Shown: positions 15,105 through 15,890 of the stretch, one piece after another | How the letters are laid out: every line of letters starts with the position of its first letter | Numbering within the stretch: position 1 is the stretch's first letter | Assembly (NCBI GenBank): GCA_966211965.1 | Contig: CBIHON010000073.1 | Span: 1 to 15,890 of the forward strand | Direction of reading: 5' to 3' | Length of the DNA: 15,890 bases | Source: CBIHON01 sp966211965 | Lineage (GTDB): Bacteria > Pseudomonadota > Gammaproteobacteria > Burkholderiales > Burkholderiaceae_D | Translations under genes and position numbers: made by a program | Notes under the pieces: generated by a model | Told to the model about the DNA's origin: nothing | Databases searched by the model: none | The model's input: only the letters and a program-made list of their open reading frames with translations

Positions 15105-15312
15105 GCTGCCCTCCCCTTTTCTCTGCAAAAACGACGGGTTGAGAAGTCGTCGTCCCATTTGCTCAAAGTCTAGCAGGGTTGCAGGCGCTTGTAACGGATA
15201 TTGCTGAGCGCGCGATGGCATGCCAAGACGCTACCGCTGCAATGAAGGGCCACGGGTTGTACCAGCTTTTTTTTGCTCCCCGGTTCCTCGTTGCGCCCGC
15301 GCCACAATACAT

Positions 15313-15699
15313 TCAGGCAAATACGTTGACGATACTGCCCACGGCCGAATCAGCCGCGCGCGGTGCAGCCGTTGGCGCGGCGTTGGTTTTATTTTCCACG
15401 TCAGGCAGTACCGGCTCTTTCGCTGTGCCGGCGTGGATGGCCGTACCCCGGCTTGATGCGGTCGGCTGCACCGCGGGCTTTGCCGTATCGATCTCGTCGA
15501 TACGGGCGCGCACCGCGCTGATTTTGTTCGAGATCGTTTGGATCTGTTCCTTGCCTTCGGGCGTTTTGGCTGAATCGCAATTGACGCAGTCCGACAATTC
15601 TTTCTGATAGCGTGCCAACTGTGCCTCAAGACCGGCCGTGGGTGTAGTGGCGACGCTGCCGCCATAAGCAGCGGAAGATGCGCCGATCGCAGCTACCAT
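15313..15699 (-). CDS. Small FlxA-like coiled-coil protein, 128 aa
   Basis: The product has an Ala/Ser/Gly-rich start, two helices forming a coiled coil at about 23-37 (LEAQLARYQKELSD) and 46-72 (TPEGKEQIQTISNKISAVRA), then a Pro/Ala/Thr-rich disordered tail. The helix-loop-helix pattern resembles FlxA-like proteins, which are found near flagellar genes and whose function is not known. The loop between the helices carries a CxxC pair (Cys38 and Cys41) that I do not recall as a family trait. GGAGG lies four bases before the ATG. No signal peptide is convincing. The two YcgR genes lie downstream on the same strand after a 208-base gap. FlxA assignment is tentative; the gene itself is likely real. 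Confidence 0.65.
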   Translation of the reverse strand: MVAAIGASSAAYGGSVATTPTAGLEAQLARYQKELSDCVNCDSAKTPEGKEQIQTISNKISAVRARIDEIDTAKPAVQPTASSRGTAIHAGTAKEPVLPDVENKTNAAPTAAPRAADSAVGSIVNVFA

Positions 15700-15838
15700 A
15701 TGTCCTCCGCGTGAGTGGAAACCGCTTGGTTGATTGGGATGTTTTCCCAGTTGTTCCTTGGTCGAACGACAGGGCCAATCCTTACGCGCTTTTTACTTTT
15801 TTGGCATTCGAGACGGCCGAACGGTCTCCCCCCTTCAC

Positions 15839-15890
15839 TAGAGCATTTTTAGCCTGACCGTGCGGAGTCAAGGTCAGGCCGAGGAGCGGA
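15839..15890. mobile_element. MITE-like element, copy 2, cut by window edge
   Basis: From 15839 the sequence TAGAGCATTTTTAGCCTGAC and onward follows the left half of the element at 10956 at about four of five positions over 52 bases, with one single-base gap. Only the left half is visible. It lies upstream of the FlxA-like gene. Confidence 0.6.

Noticed and set aside
15255..15275. A run of eight T on the plus strand as a possible terminator
   Set aside because: The bases before it allow only a three-pair stem (GGT/ACC), too weak for a rho-independent terminator, and no plus-strand gene ends here.
15808..15830. GAGAC...GTCTC inverted repeat near the right end
   Set aside because: The arms are only five bases long and could easily arise by chance.
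1..15890. Search for CRISPR arrays, tRNA or rRNA genes, and transposase genes
   Set aside because: No regularly spaced repeats, no tRNA- or rRNA-like sequence and no transposase-like protein were seen on either strand by eye.

Overview
This looks like a chromosomal segment of a GC-rich Gram-negative bacterium, most likely a betaproteobacterium of the order Burkholderiales (an Oxalobacteraceae-like relative is my guess from protein style; no marker gene proves it). Support comes from a NodT-type tripartite RND efflux operon, a type II NADH dehydrogenase, a CbbR-like LysR regulator, YcgR-type flagellar brake proteins and several Sec-exported proteins.

Layout. 1-1507 (minus): 3'-truncated gene for a large secreted protein of unknown function. 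1508-2022: non-coding, with a 10-bp inverted repeat just ahead of the next gene. 2023-3784 (plus): two adjacent paralogous exported ankyrin-repeat proteins, followed by a long imperfect palindrome (3811-3887) in the gap to the convergent efflux operon. 3903-9733 (minus): efflux operon in the order membrane fusion protein, inner-membrane RND pump, outer-membrane NodT lipoprotein. No regulator gene adjoins it. 9734-10069: divergent intergenic region with a tandem 15-bp repeat. 10070-10555 (plus): small RlpA-like exported protein. 10600-10875 (minus): 91-aa exported two-cysteine protein. 10926-11079: a perfect 14-bp hairpin abutting a 124-bp MITE-like palindromic element. 11115-12419 (minus): ndh, divergent from a LysR regulator at 12534-13523 (plus). 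13538-15104 (minus): two tandem YcgR-type PilZ proteins of exactly equal length (251 aa). 15313-15699 (minus): small FlxA-like coiled-coil protein. From 15839 to the window edge: the start of a second copy of the MITE-like element.

How it works together. The efflux genes form one translationally coupled unit that would build a complete envelope-spanning drug/solvent pump. The ndh-lysR pair is a classical divergent regulator-target arrangement and concerns aerobic NADH oxidation. The YcgR pair and the FlxA-like gene suggest that a flagellar/motility region begins at the right side of the window (inference). The left half is dominated by envelope or exported proteins of unknown role.

Nothing here is clearly a new defence, mobile or biosynthetic system. 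The points most worth following are the MITE-like repeat with its adjoining hairpin/promoter, the loss of the first c-di-GMP-binding arginine in one of the two YcgR paralogues, the RlpA-like protein lacking family catalytic residues, and the exported tandem ankyrin pair.
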